Source: RHLJ01 sp965601955 (GTDB lineage: Bacteria > Bacteroidota > Rhodothermia > Balneolales > Balneolaceae). Taken from it: a stretch of DNA of 64,000 nt. The stretch is taken from positions 1,922,001 through 1,986,000 of the forward strand of contig OZ271855.1 of the NCBI GenBank assembly GCA_965601955.1. The letters are read 5' to 3'. A model generated the notes under the pieces. It was given only the letters and a program-made list of their open reading frames with translations. It made no database searches and was not told the origin of the DNA. Below, piece after piece: positions 43,393 to 52,583 of this stretch; within the stretch, counting starts at the first letter, position 1; each line of letters starts with the position of its first letter. Position numbers and translations under genes: made by a program.

Positions 43393-43718
43393 AGATCAGT
43401 ATTTCGTCAAACAGTTTTATTAATGATAAAAACTGAATTAACCACTTAATCAGGAAGGATGCTACTGATAAGATTTTTCATGGGTTTTAACCAATATGCT
43501 TTAGGAATTGGTATCAGCCACAAAAACTCTAAAGCACAAAAGAGTTAATATTCGATGTTTTGAGGGAATATCTTATCAATATCTATCCAATGACAGGTAT
43601 TCTTAAAGGCGGGCTAAATCTGCCTAAGTTATCGTAGCTTAGCATGCAAGATTAAAGGGAAAAAAATTAGTGATCCAGTGATTTTGTGGCTTGATTTCAT
43701 CTATATGGACTTAGGAGC
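43393..43718. other. 326-bp intergenic region, no gene seen
   Basis: The region separates the GMC operon start from the stop of the FG-GAP lipoprotein gene. I see only ORFs shorter than 25 codons, with no conserved look, and no RNA structure. It must hold the promoter of the GMC operon (minus strand) and the terminator of the lipoprotein gene, but I cannot locate either with confidence. Confidence 0.6.
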
Positions 43719-44918
43719 TTATCGTTTATTTCCTAAAAGCAGAAAATCCTGTGAACCGCGATTACTTAAGAAAAGATCCTTTATACCATCTCCGTTGAAA
43801 TCCACAAAATCGATATCAAAGCCTCTTCCGGCAATCCCTTCAGGCAAAATCCCTTCGGTAACATCCGTGAATTTCCCTTTTCCATTATTTAGATAGACGC
43901 TAAAAGGTGTATCACCATCAAACCGGTCTCCGTTTGTATTTCCAGTCATTATATCCACATCACCATCATTGTCTATATCTAAAAAAGCCACTCCAAAACA
44001 GCGGTTATTATCTTTAGGTAAATTATCATTGGTGATGTCTGAGAAGAAGCCTTTTCCATCATTGAGAAGTAATCTATTTTGCCTGGGTGCATTTTCAACG
44101 AAAGCCTGAACATTCCCAAATAGGAGGTCTAAGTCCCCATCGTTATCGATATCCGCTATAACCACTTCCCTGGTTTCTTCTGGCTCTTCACGATAAGCCA
44201 ATCTTTCAGAAGATTGATCTTCAAAAAAACCATTTCCGTCATTGATAAGTATTCGATTGGCGTCTTCATTGCCTATCAATAAGTCCTGATCTCCATCATT
44301 ATCGATATCCCCGAGAGTAATGTCTTGTGTGACGTCTGTAAAAGCACCCAATCGACTTATCGACTCATCTGCGAAGTAGCCTTTTCCATCGTTGATCAAC
44401 AGGTAATTTTGACCATTATTGCCGATGACAATATCCATTGCGCCATCGTTATTGACATCAAAAACAACTACTGAGTTAGACGTTCCAGTAACCGGAATTC
44501 TGTCTCCTGCATCGGTAAAAGTGCCATCTCCATTATTCAAATACAATTCGTTCGTTTGGTCATCCTCGCTAACAACAATGATATCCGGGTCTCCATCTAA
44601 GTCAAAGTCTGCAATGCCGATATCTTCACTGTCGTGATTCACCTGCGGTATCCGCGAAGCACTTTCGTTTGAAAACATCCCTTTCCCATCATTCATGAGC
44701 AGAATATTAGGCCTGTGCTCATTCGCAATTAGCACATCCATATCGCCGTCAAGGTCCAGGTCGGCAATTGCAGCATCCATGGATAATGCTTGCAAATCTT
44801 CATAGGGTAAATTTGTAATCGTAACGTCTGTATATAGAGGTTTGGAAGCGTCTTTTGTTTGACTACAGCCCGTTAGTGTTATACCAAGAGCAAGACACGA
44901 TGTAAGAAGTTTTTTCAT
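43719..44918 (-). CDS. FG-GAP/VCBS repeat lipoprotein
   Basis: The 399-residue protein has a lipoprotein signal with Cys18 (TLTGCSQ). It carries seven repeats of about 50 residues, each with an Asp-rich calcium loop such as DLDLDGDMD, DFDLDGDPD, DIDNDGDQD and DIDNDGDVD, followed by L-I-NDGKG-F. This predicts a seven-bladed integrin-like beta-propeller on the cell surface or in the periplasm. No extra catalytic domain was found. It is divergent from the chorismate mutase gene across 89 bp. Confidence 0.9.
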   Translation of the reverse strand: MKKLLTSCLALGITLTGCSQTKDASKPLYTDVTITNLPYEDLQALSMDAAIADLDLDGDMDVLIANEHRPNILLMNDGKGMFSNESASRIPQVNHDSEDIGIADFDLDGDPDIIVVSEDDQTNELYLNNGDGTFTDAGDRIPVTGTSNSVVVFDVNNDGAMDIVIGNNGQNYLLINDGKGYFADESISRLGAFTDVTQDITLGDIDNDGDQDLLIGNEDANRILINDGNGFFEDQSSERLAYREEPEETREVVIADIDNDGDLDLLFGNVQAFVENAPRQNRLLLNDGKGFFSDITNDNLPKDNNRCFGVAFLDIDNDGDVDIMTGNTNGDRFDGDTPFSVYLNNGKGKFTDVTEGILPEGIAGRGFDIDFVDFNGDGIKDLFLSNRGSQDFLLLGNKR

Positions 44919-45007
44919 AGCTTGAGGATATCAAGTGAATAAAGTTATTTGTAAATCTGTTTAACAGTCATTTTATATTTTGTACACCTTCTAATCAACC
45001 TTCAGCA

Positions 45008-45610
45008 ATGAAAAAATCTGGTAAAAGATGTTTCATAATGACCTTTTTTATTCTGAATTCCCTTTCATGGAATTTTGGTTATGGACAGGGATCAGCCTAT
45101 GATACTGTTTCTGATAACCTAAACACTGATTTGGAGGAAATAGGGAAGGTCATTGATGCAAGACTAGGATATATGAAGGCTGTTGCAGCTTATAAATGGG
45201 AAAACCAGTTAGCTATCGAAGATATTGAAAGGGAAAAGGTAGTTATAGATGCAAGTCAGGAAGCAGCATATCAGGTTGGGTTGGATTCACTCTCCACGAG
45301 GCTTTTTTTTGAATTTCAGATAGATCTTGCAAAAAAAATCCAGGAATATTGGTTTGATGAATGGAAAGCTGACAATGAAAGTCCTGTTGCGCAATTGGAT
45401 TTACAACGGGAAATCAGGCCTGAGTTAATTCGATTGGGGGATGAGATCATACAAAACACTCATAAGGCCAAACTTAATCAGTATCCGAAGAATTTAGTAA
45501 AGCAGAAGGAGGACGTATTTATCAACCAGATCACTACCAAAGGTCTTACCCAAAACGATAAATCAAGGCTCTTCGAAATGCTTGTTAGGGTGAACTCCCT
45601 TTCAAATTAG
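45008..45610 (+). CDS. Secreted gamma-class chorismate mutase
   Basis: The 200-residue protein has a signal peptide ending near NFGYGQ (residue 27), then a helical AroQ domain: IGKVIDARLGYMKAVAAYKWENQLAIEDIEREKVVIDAS, GLDSLSTRLFFEFQIDLAKKIQEYWFDEW. These match the periplasmic (*AroQ, gamma) type, which converts chorismate to prephenate outside the cytoplasm. Why bacteria export this enzyme is not known. The last nine bases overlap the convergent aminotransferase gene. Confidence 0.88.
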   Translation: MKKSGKRCFIMTFFILNSLSWNFGYGQGSAYDTVSDNLNTDLEEIGKVIDARLGYMKAVAAYKWENQLAIEDIEREKVVIDASQEAAYQVGLDSLSTRLFFEFQIDLAKKIQEYWFDEWKADNESPVAQLDLQREIRPELIRLGDEIIQNTHKAKLNQYPKNLVKQKEDVFINQITTKGLTQNDKSRLFEMLVRVNSLSN

Positions 45611-46771
45611 GCTTGTAACCAAAACGTCTACAGCTTGGTCAATCTCTTGTTGGGATATCACGATCGGAGGAACAATGCGTAGCACGTTCCCCCCGGTAGC
45701 ATTAGAAAGTACTTGTTGCTGGAACATACGGTCAACGACAGGTCTGCCTGGTATCGATAGTTCCACTCCAATCATTAACCCCATGCCCCGAACTTCTACT
45801 ACTTTTTCATTTCCAGCTGTCTTTTTTCGAATAAGGTCCATCATATACTGACCTTTCTCTGCTGCTTGCTCCGTGAGGTTTTCTCGTTGAACAGTCTTTA
45901 GGCATGCATTACCAACTGCACAGGCAAAGGGATTCCCTCCAAAGGTAGTACCATGGTTTCCAAAAGTTAGAGCTGAAGCTACTTCTTCTTTAGCCATAAT
46001 GGCTCCAATTGGAATTCCACCTGCCAAAGCTTTTGCAGAGGCAACAATATCCGGTTTGATGCCATAATGCTCGAAACACCAAAACTTGCCTGTTCGGGCT
46101 ACCCCCGTTTGCACTTCATCAATAATGAGAAGTATGTTTTTCTCCCTGCATAGATCCTCAACCTTTCGAACAAACTCTTTATCGGCCAGGTACACTCCGC
46201 TATTCCCCTGGATAAGCTCAAACGCGATGGCAATGGTTTGGTCATCAACCAACTGTTCAAGGGCTTTAAAGTCGTTAAATGGGGATTGCTTAAATCCCGA
46301 AGGAAGAGGAGCAAATCCATTTTGATATACGGGCTTACTAAGCGTGATACTTGCAAGTGAGCGGCCGTGAAATCCATTACTAAGAGAGATGATATCTCCG
46401 GTCTTTCCATGTTCGCGCCCCCATTTTCTTGCAAGCTTGAGCGTGCCTTCCATAGCCTCCAAGCCGCTATTGCACATAAATACCCGATCCAGCCCGGAGA
46501 GGTATGCAAGCCTGGATATAAATTCACTTTGAGCTTCGGTGTAGTAGAAATTAGAAGTATGAAGCAACTTGTCTGATTGTTCCTTAATAGCTTCTACTAT
46601 AGCGGGGTGGCAATGCCCCAGGTTATTTACAGCGATACCCCCAAGTAGGTCGATGTATTCGTTGCCGCGTACATCCCAAACCCTGGCTCCAAATCCTCTT
46701 TCAAGAGTTACCGGAAACCGATTATATACCTGGAAGTGATGTTTCTGTTCAAGTTCTTGTGCGTGATCCAT
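45602..46771 (-). CDS. argD: Acetylornithine/succinylornithine-type aminotransferase
   Basis: The class III PLP aminotransferase has 389 residues from the ATG at 46771; a GTG at 46801 would add ten non-conserved residues. Motifs are YIDLLGGIAVNNLGHCHP, MCNSGLEAMEGTLKLARKW, LIIDEVQTGVARTGKFWCFEHYGIKPDI, the PLP lysine in SAKALAGGIPIG, and HGTTFGGNPFACAVG. This is the ArgD/GabT clade with IAVNxLGH typical of ArgD. No other arginine gene is near, so another omega-aminotransferase role is possible. Confidence 0.85.
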   Translation of the reverse strand: MDHAQELEQKHHFQVYNRFPVTLERGFGARVWDVRGNEYIDLLGGIAVNNLGHCHPAIVEAIKEQSDKLLHTSNFYYTEAQSEFISRLAYLSGLDRVFMCNSGLEAMEGTLKLARKWGREHGKTGDIISLSNGFHGRSLASITLSKPVYQNGFAPLPSGFKQSPFNDFKALEQLVDDQTIAIAFELIQGNSGVYLADKEFVRKVEDLCREKNILLIIDEVQTGVARTGKFWCFEHYGIKPDIVASAKALAGGIPIGAIMAKEEVASALTFGNHGTTFGGNPFACAVGNACLKTVQRENLTEQAAEKGQYMMDLIRKKTAGNEKVVEVRGMGLMIGVELSIPGRPVVDRMFQQQVLSNATGGNVLRIVPPIVISQQEIDQAVDVLVTSLI

Positions 46772-46891
46772 AAAAATCTTTTTAGTCAGGCGAAGATACA
46801 CAGACCTGTTCCTTTAGGCTATATTTCTGAGGCTTAAAATCCCCTTCATTTTTTCTTCATGTTTCGAAAGTAGATTCCTTTTGAAAATTAG

Positions 46892-46905
46892 AGGTTGATC
46901 AACCT
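46892..46905. promoter_or_regulatory. Palindromic operator candidate upstream of the YceI/porin pair
   Basis: AGGTTGATCAACCT is a perfect 14-bp palindrome 53 bp upstream of the YceI start. TTGATCAA cores occur in many MarR-type operators, but no regulator gene is adjacent. It also lies 120 bp upstream of the argD start on the other strand. Confidence 0.5.
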
Positions 46906-46958
46906 TCCATGTAATTGTCTCCTTGAGGCTTAACTCAAACTAACTGAGGTGTTACATT

Positions 46959-47540
46959 ATGAAGGTACTTCGCTTTTTTCTCATCCTTATTCTTCCATTT
47001 TCTTTTGCTTTCGCGCAGGAGAGCTACAATGTAGTACCTGAAGAAAGCAGCCTTATCATTAAGGGAACCTCAAGTCTCCACGACTGGGAAAGCAGAGTAG
47101 AGAATTTCTCTGGATCAGGCATTTTCTTTATGAATGGCTCGCAGATTGAAAGGATAGAGGAGCTAAGCTTCTCTGCTATTTCAGAATCAATTAAGAGTGG
47201 AAAGAGGGTAATGGATAAAAAAACCAGGGGAGCCCTGGATGCAAAAAATCATCCTCAAATAGAATTTGTTTTTTCTTCTGTTGATAAAGCAGGGGAAGAC
47301 ACTTTGCAGGTAGCCGGCACACTTTCCTTGGCCGGAGTTACCAACGAAATCACTGTTATTGGAGCTTATCAGATTAATGAAGACGGCTCGATTGTCATTT
47401 CCGGTTTAGTTCCCATCAATATGGAAGACTACGGAGTGAAGCCACCTACAGCCATGGTGGGGACGCTCAAAACCGGAAAAGATGTAGAAGTCGAATATCA
47501 GATGCGATTTCAACTAACCAACCCATCAACAAACCAATAG
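46959..47540 (+). CDS. YceI family periplasmic protein
   Basis: The 193-residue protein has a signal peptide ending near FAFAQ (residue 20). A YceI lipocalin-like domain follows, with YNVVPEESSLIIKGTSSLHDWESRVENFSG, KKTRGALDAKNHPQIEFVFSSVDK and GVKPPTAMVGTLKTGKDVEVEYQMRF. YceI proteins bind isoprenoid or other lipid molecules in the periplasm. It is 9 bp upstream of a beta-barrel gene, and a related protein is encoded at 48855-49448. Confidence 0.92.
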   Translation: MKVLRFFLILILPFSFAFAQESYNVVPEESSLIIKGTSSLHDWESRVENFSGSGIFFMNGSQIERIEELSFSAISESIKSGKRVMDKKTRGALDAKNHPQIEFVFSSVDKAGEDTLQVAGTLSLAGVTNEITVIGAYQINEDGSIVISGLVPINMEDYGVKPPTAMVGTLKTGKDVEVEYQMRFQLTNPSTNQ

Positions 47541-47549
47541 AGGAATATC

Positions 47550-48803
47550 ATGAAACCACTAATAAAATATTTTCTAGGACTAGTAATGGTGGCAGTTTTT
47601 GCTACGAGTACCTTTGCGCAGTTTCAAAAGGATCTTCAATACTTCAGAGACCCAGGTAAAGCCGGATTAAATGTATTTGAAGCTCCCAAAACTACAGACG
47701 TTGAATTTGAAGGATTCTACGTACGTACGGGTGGAGATTTCTCTATCATTTTCCAGGGCTTAACACAAGACAATGACCTGGGAGATTTGGTCGAGCTTTC
47801 AAATAACTTCGCACTGCCAACTGCAAACCTAAACTTTGATGTACAAATTGAAGACGGTTTGAGAATGCATCTAAGAACCTACTTGTCTTCACGTCACCAC
47901 CCTGAAGCATGGGTGAAAGGCGGATATTTCCAGGTAGATAACCTTGATTTCATTCAAGATGGTTTTGCTTCCGAATTTATGGAGAATGCTCGTTTCAGAT
48001 TCGGAATGGATGCCATTAACTACGGTGATACCCATTTCAGAAGATCAGACAATGCAAGATCACTATACAATCCTTTTGTAGGAAACTACATTATGGATTC
48101 ATTCTCTACCGAGCCATTTGCTGAATTCAGCTATTTCAATAGTGGATTCATTGGAGTGCTTGGGCTCTCAAACGGTAGACTAAATCAAAGCCCGGTTGCG
48201 GGCGATGATGGCTTCGTAGTGTTTGGAAAACTAGGATACGATACTCAGGTTAATGAAGATCTAAGAGTACGTTTAACCGGTTCATTCTATAACAGTACAG
48301 ATAAAGGAACCCGTGATTACCTATACAATGGTGATCGTGCTGGTTCACGTTATTACAATGTACTTGAAAGTATTAATGATACCAGAGTAAGCGACTTCTT
48401 ACCAAGGTTTAACCCTAACTTCGCTTATCAAACTGCTTTCCAGATTAATCCATTCGTTAAGTTCCAGGGAGTAGAGTTCTTCGGAGTATTCGAAATGACA
48501 AGCAATTCTGATGTTGACGGTAGCTACACTCAGCTTGGTGCTGAAGCATTATATCGCTTCGGAACAGATGAAAACTTGTATTTCGGTGGACGATACAATT
48601 TGGTAACAGGCGAGCCTGATGATGTGACCGGTACCCAGGAGATTTCAAGAGTTAACCTTGGAGGAGGATGGTACCTAACTGATAATGTACTTGCAAAAAT
48701 CGAATACATGACCTCTTCTTATAGTGGAGATGGATTTGCAGGGACAAAATTTGCAGGTGCCGAGTTTAACGGTCTTGTAATAGAAGCAGTGATAGCCTTC
48801 TAA
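47550..48803 (+). CDS. Outer-membrane beta-barrel protein, porin-like
   Basis: The 417-residue protein has a signal peptide ending STFAQ (residue 24) and then alternating polar/hydrophobic strands rich in aromatic residues (FEGFYVRTGGDFSIIFQGL, LRMHLRTYLSSRHHPEAWVKGGYFQVDNLDF, LYFGGRYNLVTGEP). It ends in Phe (LVIEAVIAF), as expected for BAM-inserted barrels. I do not recognise a specific family. Its coupling to a YceI gene suggests that the two handle the same ligand or stress. A terminator follows. Confidence 0.83.
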   Translation: MKPLIKYFLGLVMVAVFATSTFAQFQKDLQYFRDPGKAGLNVFEAPKTTDVEFEGFYVRTGGDFSIIFQGLTQDNDLGDLVELSNNFALPTANLNFDVQIEDGLRMHLRTYLSSRHHPEAWVKGGYFQVDNLDFIQDGFASEFMENARFRFGMDAINYGDTHFRRSDNARSLYNPFVGNYIMDSFSTEPFAEFSYFNSGFIGVLGLSNGRLNQSPVAGDDGFVVFGKLGYDTQVNEDLRVRLTGSFYNSTDKGTRDYLYNGDRAGSRYYNVLESINDTRVSDFLPRFNPNFAYQTAFQINPFVKFQGVEFFGVFEMTSNSDVDGSYTQLGAEALYRFGTDENLYFGGRYNLVTGEPDDVTGTQEISRVNLGGGWYLTDNVLAKIEYMTSSYSGDGFAGTKFAGAEFNGLVIEAVIAF

Positions 48804-48823
48804 TAATTAGTACCTCTATAACC

Positions 48824-48858
48824 TTAAGGCGGACTGTGAAAGGCCCGCCTTTTTTTAT
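48824..48858 (+). terminator. Rho-independent terminator after the beta-barrel gene
   Basis: AAGGCGG (48826-48832) pairs with CCGCCTT (48845-48851) across a short loop and is followed by a run of T. It lies between convergent genes and could serve both directions. Confidence 0.85.
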
Positions 48859-49448
48859 AGCTCTATCATCAAATCAAAATGGATATCAACCCGGTCATCA
48901 ACTTTGATTAATCCAAATAGTGCACGAGGAGGGTTAAGGTCAAAATTGGTGAGTAAAAGATCTCCTTGGCCCTTAAAACTTATTCCAGATTCCTCGGTCG
49001 AAAACTCAGTTATGGTAACTGTTTCGGTTCTTTGAATACCGGCAATGATTACAGAGAGTAATGCCTGAAAGGGGACTTCATCTGCTATTTCAATGGATAC
49101 TAATTCTAACTCTAAGAACGGATGTTCATTTGCCTTCAGCGTTTTTCGGAGATCTCTATTGATTGGTTTTTTACCACAATCGAAAGAGTCAGCAGAAAGA
49201 AGGATAGAGTCTCCGATAACTATTAATGAATCGGAAAAGGTAATAGTTTGATTAAGGGTATCAGCTGAGATGCGTTTTTTATAATTGCATTCAAAATTGC
49301 TGACGTTTGATGTTCCATTAATTCTTAATTTACTCTCCTCAAGAATGATGGATTTAACCTGATTCGTCTGGCGCGCCGTAGCACTCTCCTGTACAAATAA
49401 AAAGGGTGTTAGGCTTATTAAGAATAGAAAAGCCTTATGAATAGTCAT
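48855..49448 (-). CDS. YceI-like periplasmic protein
   Basis: The 197-residue protein starts at the ATG at 49448 (MTIHKAFLFLISLTPF). An upstream start at 49475 would put nine polar residues before the signal peptide. The core resembles a divergent YceI domain: EESKLRINGTSNVSNFECNYKK, RDLRKTLKANEHPFLELELVSIE and GDLLLTNFDLNPPRALFGLIKVDDRVDIHFDL. It faces the YceI/porin pair from the other strand and probably belongs to the same function, though expressed separately. Confidence 0.8.
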   Translation of the reverse strand: MTIHKAFLFLISLTPFLFVQESATARQTNQVKSIILEESKLRINGTSNVSNFECNYKKRISADTLNQTITFSDSLIVIGDSILLSADSFDCGKKPINRDLRKTLKANEHPFLELELVSIEIADEVPFQALLSVIIAGIQRTETVTITEFSTEESGISFKGQGDLLLTNFDLNPPRALFGLIKVDDRVDIHFDLMIEL

Positions 49449-49502
49449 TGATGGTATTTCCTGATTTCGGCTCACTTACTCAAATCGAAAATACATTAAA
49501 AG

Positions 49503-50282
49503 ATGACGGACATCAAAGAGTTACTTGAAGCTGCAATTGAAATCGCTGAAATAGGAGGGAAACATACTCTCAACTATTTCAAAAAAGAACTTGAAGTGAT
49601 TAGCAAGGATGATGATTCTCCGGTTACAGTAGCGGACAGAGAAACCGAACAAATTATTCGTGAGGAAATTCTAAAGCGATATCCTGATCATGGGATTATT
49701 GGAGAGGAGTATGGGCGCACCAATGAATCAAGCAATATCCAATGGGTATTGGATCCTATTGACGGTACAAAATCATTCATTCATGGTATTCCTTTTTATA
49801 CCACATTGATTGGAATCATGATTGATAACGAACCAGTAGTTGGTGTTATCAATGCGCCCGCACTCGATGAGCTTTGTGCTGCGGGAATCGGGCTTGGAGC
49901 TACATTTAATGGAGAGCCATGTGCGGTAAGAGAAACTTCTGAGCTTAAAGATGCCACTTTTCTGGTAACTGATGTTCGACATTTTCATGAATATGGATTA
50001 GAAATTCCGTTCCAGGAGTTATTGGCAAAAACTAGATTACATCGCACATGGGGCGATGCCTATGGGCATATGATGGTAGCAATTGGAAGGGCAGACATCA
50101 TGCTTGATCCTATTTTAAGTATTTGGGATGCAGCTGCTTTATTACCAGTACTGAAAGAGGCAGGCGGGATCTTCTCTGACATACATGGAGTAGAAACTAT
50201 TCATACAGGGAATGGATTTTCTACCAATATGAAGCTGTATCCAAAGATTAAAGAAATATTTGACGCACACCGAACTATATGA
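49503..50282 (+). CDS. hisN: Inositol monophosphatase family phosphatase, histidinol-phosphatase type
   Basis: The 259-residue protein carries the Mg2+-site motifs of the family: DRETEQIIREEIL, GEEYG, WVLDPIDGTKSFIHGIPFYTTL and the C-terminal SIWDAAALLPVLKEAGG. The GTKSFIHG and HRTWGDAYGHMMVA segments resemble HisN-like histidinol-phosphatases, but the substrate could be inositol-1-phosphate or another sugar phosphate. Its stop overlaps the next gene by four bases (ATGA). Confidence 0.8.
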   Translation: MTDIKELLEAAIEIAEIGGKHTLNYFKKELEVISKDDDSPVTVADRETEQIIREEILKRYPDHGIIGEEYGRTNESSNIQWVLDPIDGTKSFIHGIPFYTTLIGIMIDNEPVVGVINAPALDELCAAGIGLGATFNGEPCAVRETSELKDATFLVTDVRHFHEYGLEIPFQELLAKTRLHRTWGDAYGHMMVAIGRADIMLDPILSIWDAAALLPVLKEAGGIFSDIHGVETIHTGNGFSTNMKLYPKIKEIFDAHRTI

Positions 50283-52582
50283 GAAATACGTTATTACCAT
50301 TTTTACTGAGCATCGCTCTGCTACCCTTTGGTTCTGTATTGGCCCAAACCATACCTCACGACTATCCTGGTTTCCCAGCACAACCTTTCGATTTTGAACA
50401 TTTGGTTCTTGAAGTAACGTTGGAACCTGAGGCTGGTTTAGTACGGGGAGTTGCAAGCTATTCCATAACCCCAAAAGTTAATGCTCAGCAAAAGTTAATT
50501 CTACAAACTCAGGGTTCTGCCATAGATGGGGTTCTCCTTAACGATGAAGAGATAGATTTTGAAATTCTTAGTGATTCTCTGGTTATCCATTTAATGGACG
50601 CTTTCGAAGCTGGAGAACAATTTGAGTTAGCTATTACCTGGCAATCCAACTCCCTGATAGGGTTAAACCTGGATCATAATTCTACATTTTGGTCTTCAAA
50701 AAACCCACTAGCACATCATCATTGGCTTCCTGTGTTCGATCACCCCACTAATGAGCTTACGATTGATGCTCATTTCGTTATACCAATAGGCACTGAAGTA
50801 ATGTTTAATGGTGAATTAGAAGGTTCAGAACTCCAGGCCGGAGAAAAGAAGCGGATAAGCTATTCTTCCTCAACCATATTGCCGGTAACCGGACTTGGAT
50901 TTGTGCTGGGTGATTTCATCATCTCAGAAGTAACCTCAGGATTAACCACTATTCGGTTATTTGCCGATGAACAAGGCTACCCTGAAGAACAAAGAATTGA
51001 ACTTATTCGGGAGGCTTCTCAACTCAAAAAAGATATTGAGCGGGAATTATCTATGGAGTATCCCTGGGATGGATTAAACATTGTGGTGCTTCCAGATAAC
51101 TACTGGGAAGAGCGGACTCATGGAGCGGGAGTAATTTACCTTTATGAACGGCTTGGAAACCTTTTGACACAATTGAAGAGAGGGCTTTATGCTCAATGGA
51201 TAGGCGAATATCAGAGAGGCCAGCAATTTTTTGATTCCAGGAATTTTGGAGAAGAATTGATGAGAACAGCTCTTCATTACAAGATAAATGAAGAAGCTGC
51301 TATCATAGAAAACCCGGATAGTTTATTGACTATTTCTGGGTGGAATGCATGGCAACAGTCCTATGAATTAGAGAGTGATATCTTTAAAAATACCGTGCAG
51401 CAAACATTGCCAGAGTTATTGAGAACGGAAGAAGGCATCGTGGAATTTGAAGAATACGCTGATGTATGGTACGAGCGTACGGGCATGCCATATTTTGATA
51501 TAGCTCCATCCCAAATTATTGAAGTTGAGAAGAGTGTAGAATCAACTGCGGAACAGTATGAGGTAGATGTATTATTTGATGAGCTTTCTTCTGAACTCAA
51601 TTTGGTCTTTGAACTAAAAGAAGGCTCGGGAGAAGAACTCCACACGCTCTACTACACGGAAATAGGGTTTCAGGATACCATTCCTCACGAAGCTACATTT
51701 ACCGGCGCTTTGGATACCGTATCAATTACTCTTTCAAACAGTGTTGAATTCATTTCTTTTACGGGAAGTGAGAATGTTGAAAAACTGGAATTCGATGAAT
51801 TCCCTTTGTTCTTCTTGTTGAACATGCTAAGGAGTGAAACTCTTTCTGACCGTGTTTTTGCGGCTGAATTGATTTCCAGCCACAGTGAAAATCCTGATCT
51901 TCAACTTGCTTTAAATGATGTGATGGCGTTTGAAAGTGACCCTGAGGTTAAAGCAGCTTTGTTAGGAGCAATGGCTGAAATCACCAATGGAGCCTCTGGT
52001 ACACAGCAACAGTTTTTGGACGAACTAAATAACTCGGATGCATCAATCCAAAGTGCGGCGATTGAAGCTCTAGTAAACTACCCTGAGGACGAGATGGTTG
52101 CTTCTGCACTAAGGAATAAAGTGCTGAGAGCACAAGAGTCGATGATGTTTATGAAAGCTTTTGGAGTATATGCTCAGGTCGCTAAGGTCGAAGATATTGT
52201 ATCACTTGCTCAGAGGCTGCAAAGAGTAGATACTACTGGTGCTAAAGTATTGGAAGTGATTCAACAGTCTTCTGATGTTGATACAACGGGTACATATATA
52301 AGCCTTACTGAAGAGTATATATCTAATACCTATCCATATTCCATAAGAAAACAGGCATTAGGCTTATTGATGGATTTAGATACTAATGAAGAAAGCTGGG
52401 CTTCCAGAATGGAAGAGCTTTCAAAAGATCGCGATCCCAGGATTCGATATGCTGCTTTAGAAGCCATCAAATGGTTACCCGTTTCTGAGTCATTTAATGT
52501 CCTTAGTTCTTTAGAGAGAGAAGAACTGGATGCAAGGGTTCTAAATAGAATAAAGGAGCTCCTAGAAGGACTTTCTGAATAG
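50279..52582 (+). CDS. M1 peptidase-like protein with lost zinc site and HEAT-like repeats
   Basis: The 767-residue protein has a signal peptide (about 1-22, SVLAQ). An M1-like N-terminal beta domain (FDFEHLVLEVTLEPEAGLVRGVASYSITP, LEHHHWLPVFDHP-like HHHWLPVFDHPTNELTID) leads to an M1-like core. Where active enzymes have HExxHQWxG, this protein reads R301-G302-L-Y-A305-Q-W-I-G, so all three zinc/catalytic residues are absent. The GAMEN-like strand is THGAGVIYLYE. Residues about 600-767 are helical repeats (ELISSHSENPDLQLAL, AAIEALVNYPEDEMVASAL) of HEAT type. I infer a secreted pseudo-peptidase used for binding or as scaffold. It is coupled to hisN by overlap, which may be incidental. Confidence 0.85.
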   Translation: MRNTLLPFLLSIALLPFGSVLAQTIPHDYPGFPAQPFDFEHLVLEVTLEPEAGLVRGVASYSITPKVNAQQKLILQTQGSAIDGVLLNDEEIDFEILSDSLVIHLMDAFEAGEQFELAITWQSNSLIGLNLDHNSTFWSSKNPLAHHHWLPVFDHPTNELTIDAHFVIPIGTEVMFNGELEGSELQAGEKKRISYSSSTILPVTGLGFVLGDFIISEVTSGLTTIRLFADEQGYPEEQRIELIREASQLKKDIERELSMEYPWDGLNIVVLPDNYWEERTHGAGVIYLYERLGNLLTQLKRGLYAQWIGEYQRGQQFFDSRNFGEELMRTALHYKINEEAAIIENPDSLLTISGWNAWQQSYELESDIFKNTVQQTLPELLRTEEGIVEFEEYADVWYERTGMPYFDIAPSQIIEVEKSVESTAEQYEVDVLFDELSSELNLVFELKEGSGEELHTLYYTEIGFQDTIPHEATFTGALDTVSITLSNSVEFISFTGSENVEKLEFDEFPLFFLLNMLRSETLSDRVFAAELISSHSENPDLQLALNDVMAFESDPEVKAALLGAMAEITNGASGTQQQFLDELNNSDASIQSAAIEALVNYPEDEMVASALRNKVLRAQESMMFMKAFGVYAQVAKVEDIVSLAQRLQRVDTTGAKVLEVIQQSSDVDTTGTYISLTEEYISNTYPYSIRKQALGLLMDLDTNEESWASRMEELSKDRDPRIRYAALEAIKWLPVSESFNVLSSLEREELDARVLNRIKELLEGLSE

Positions 52583-52583
52583 G

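Noticed and set aside
43496..43547. Short ORF of about 22 codons in the 326-bp gap
   Set aside because: Length is within chance expectation, there is no ribosome site or conserved composition.
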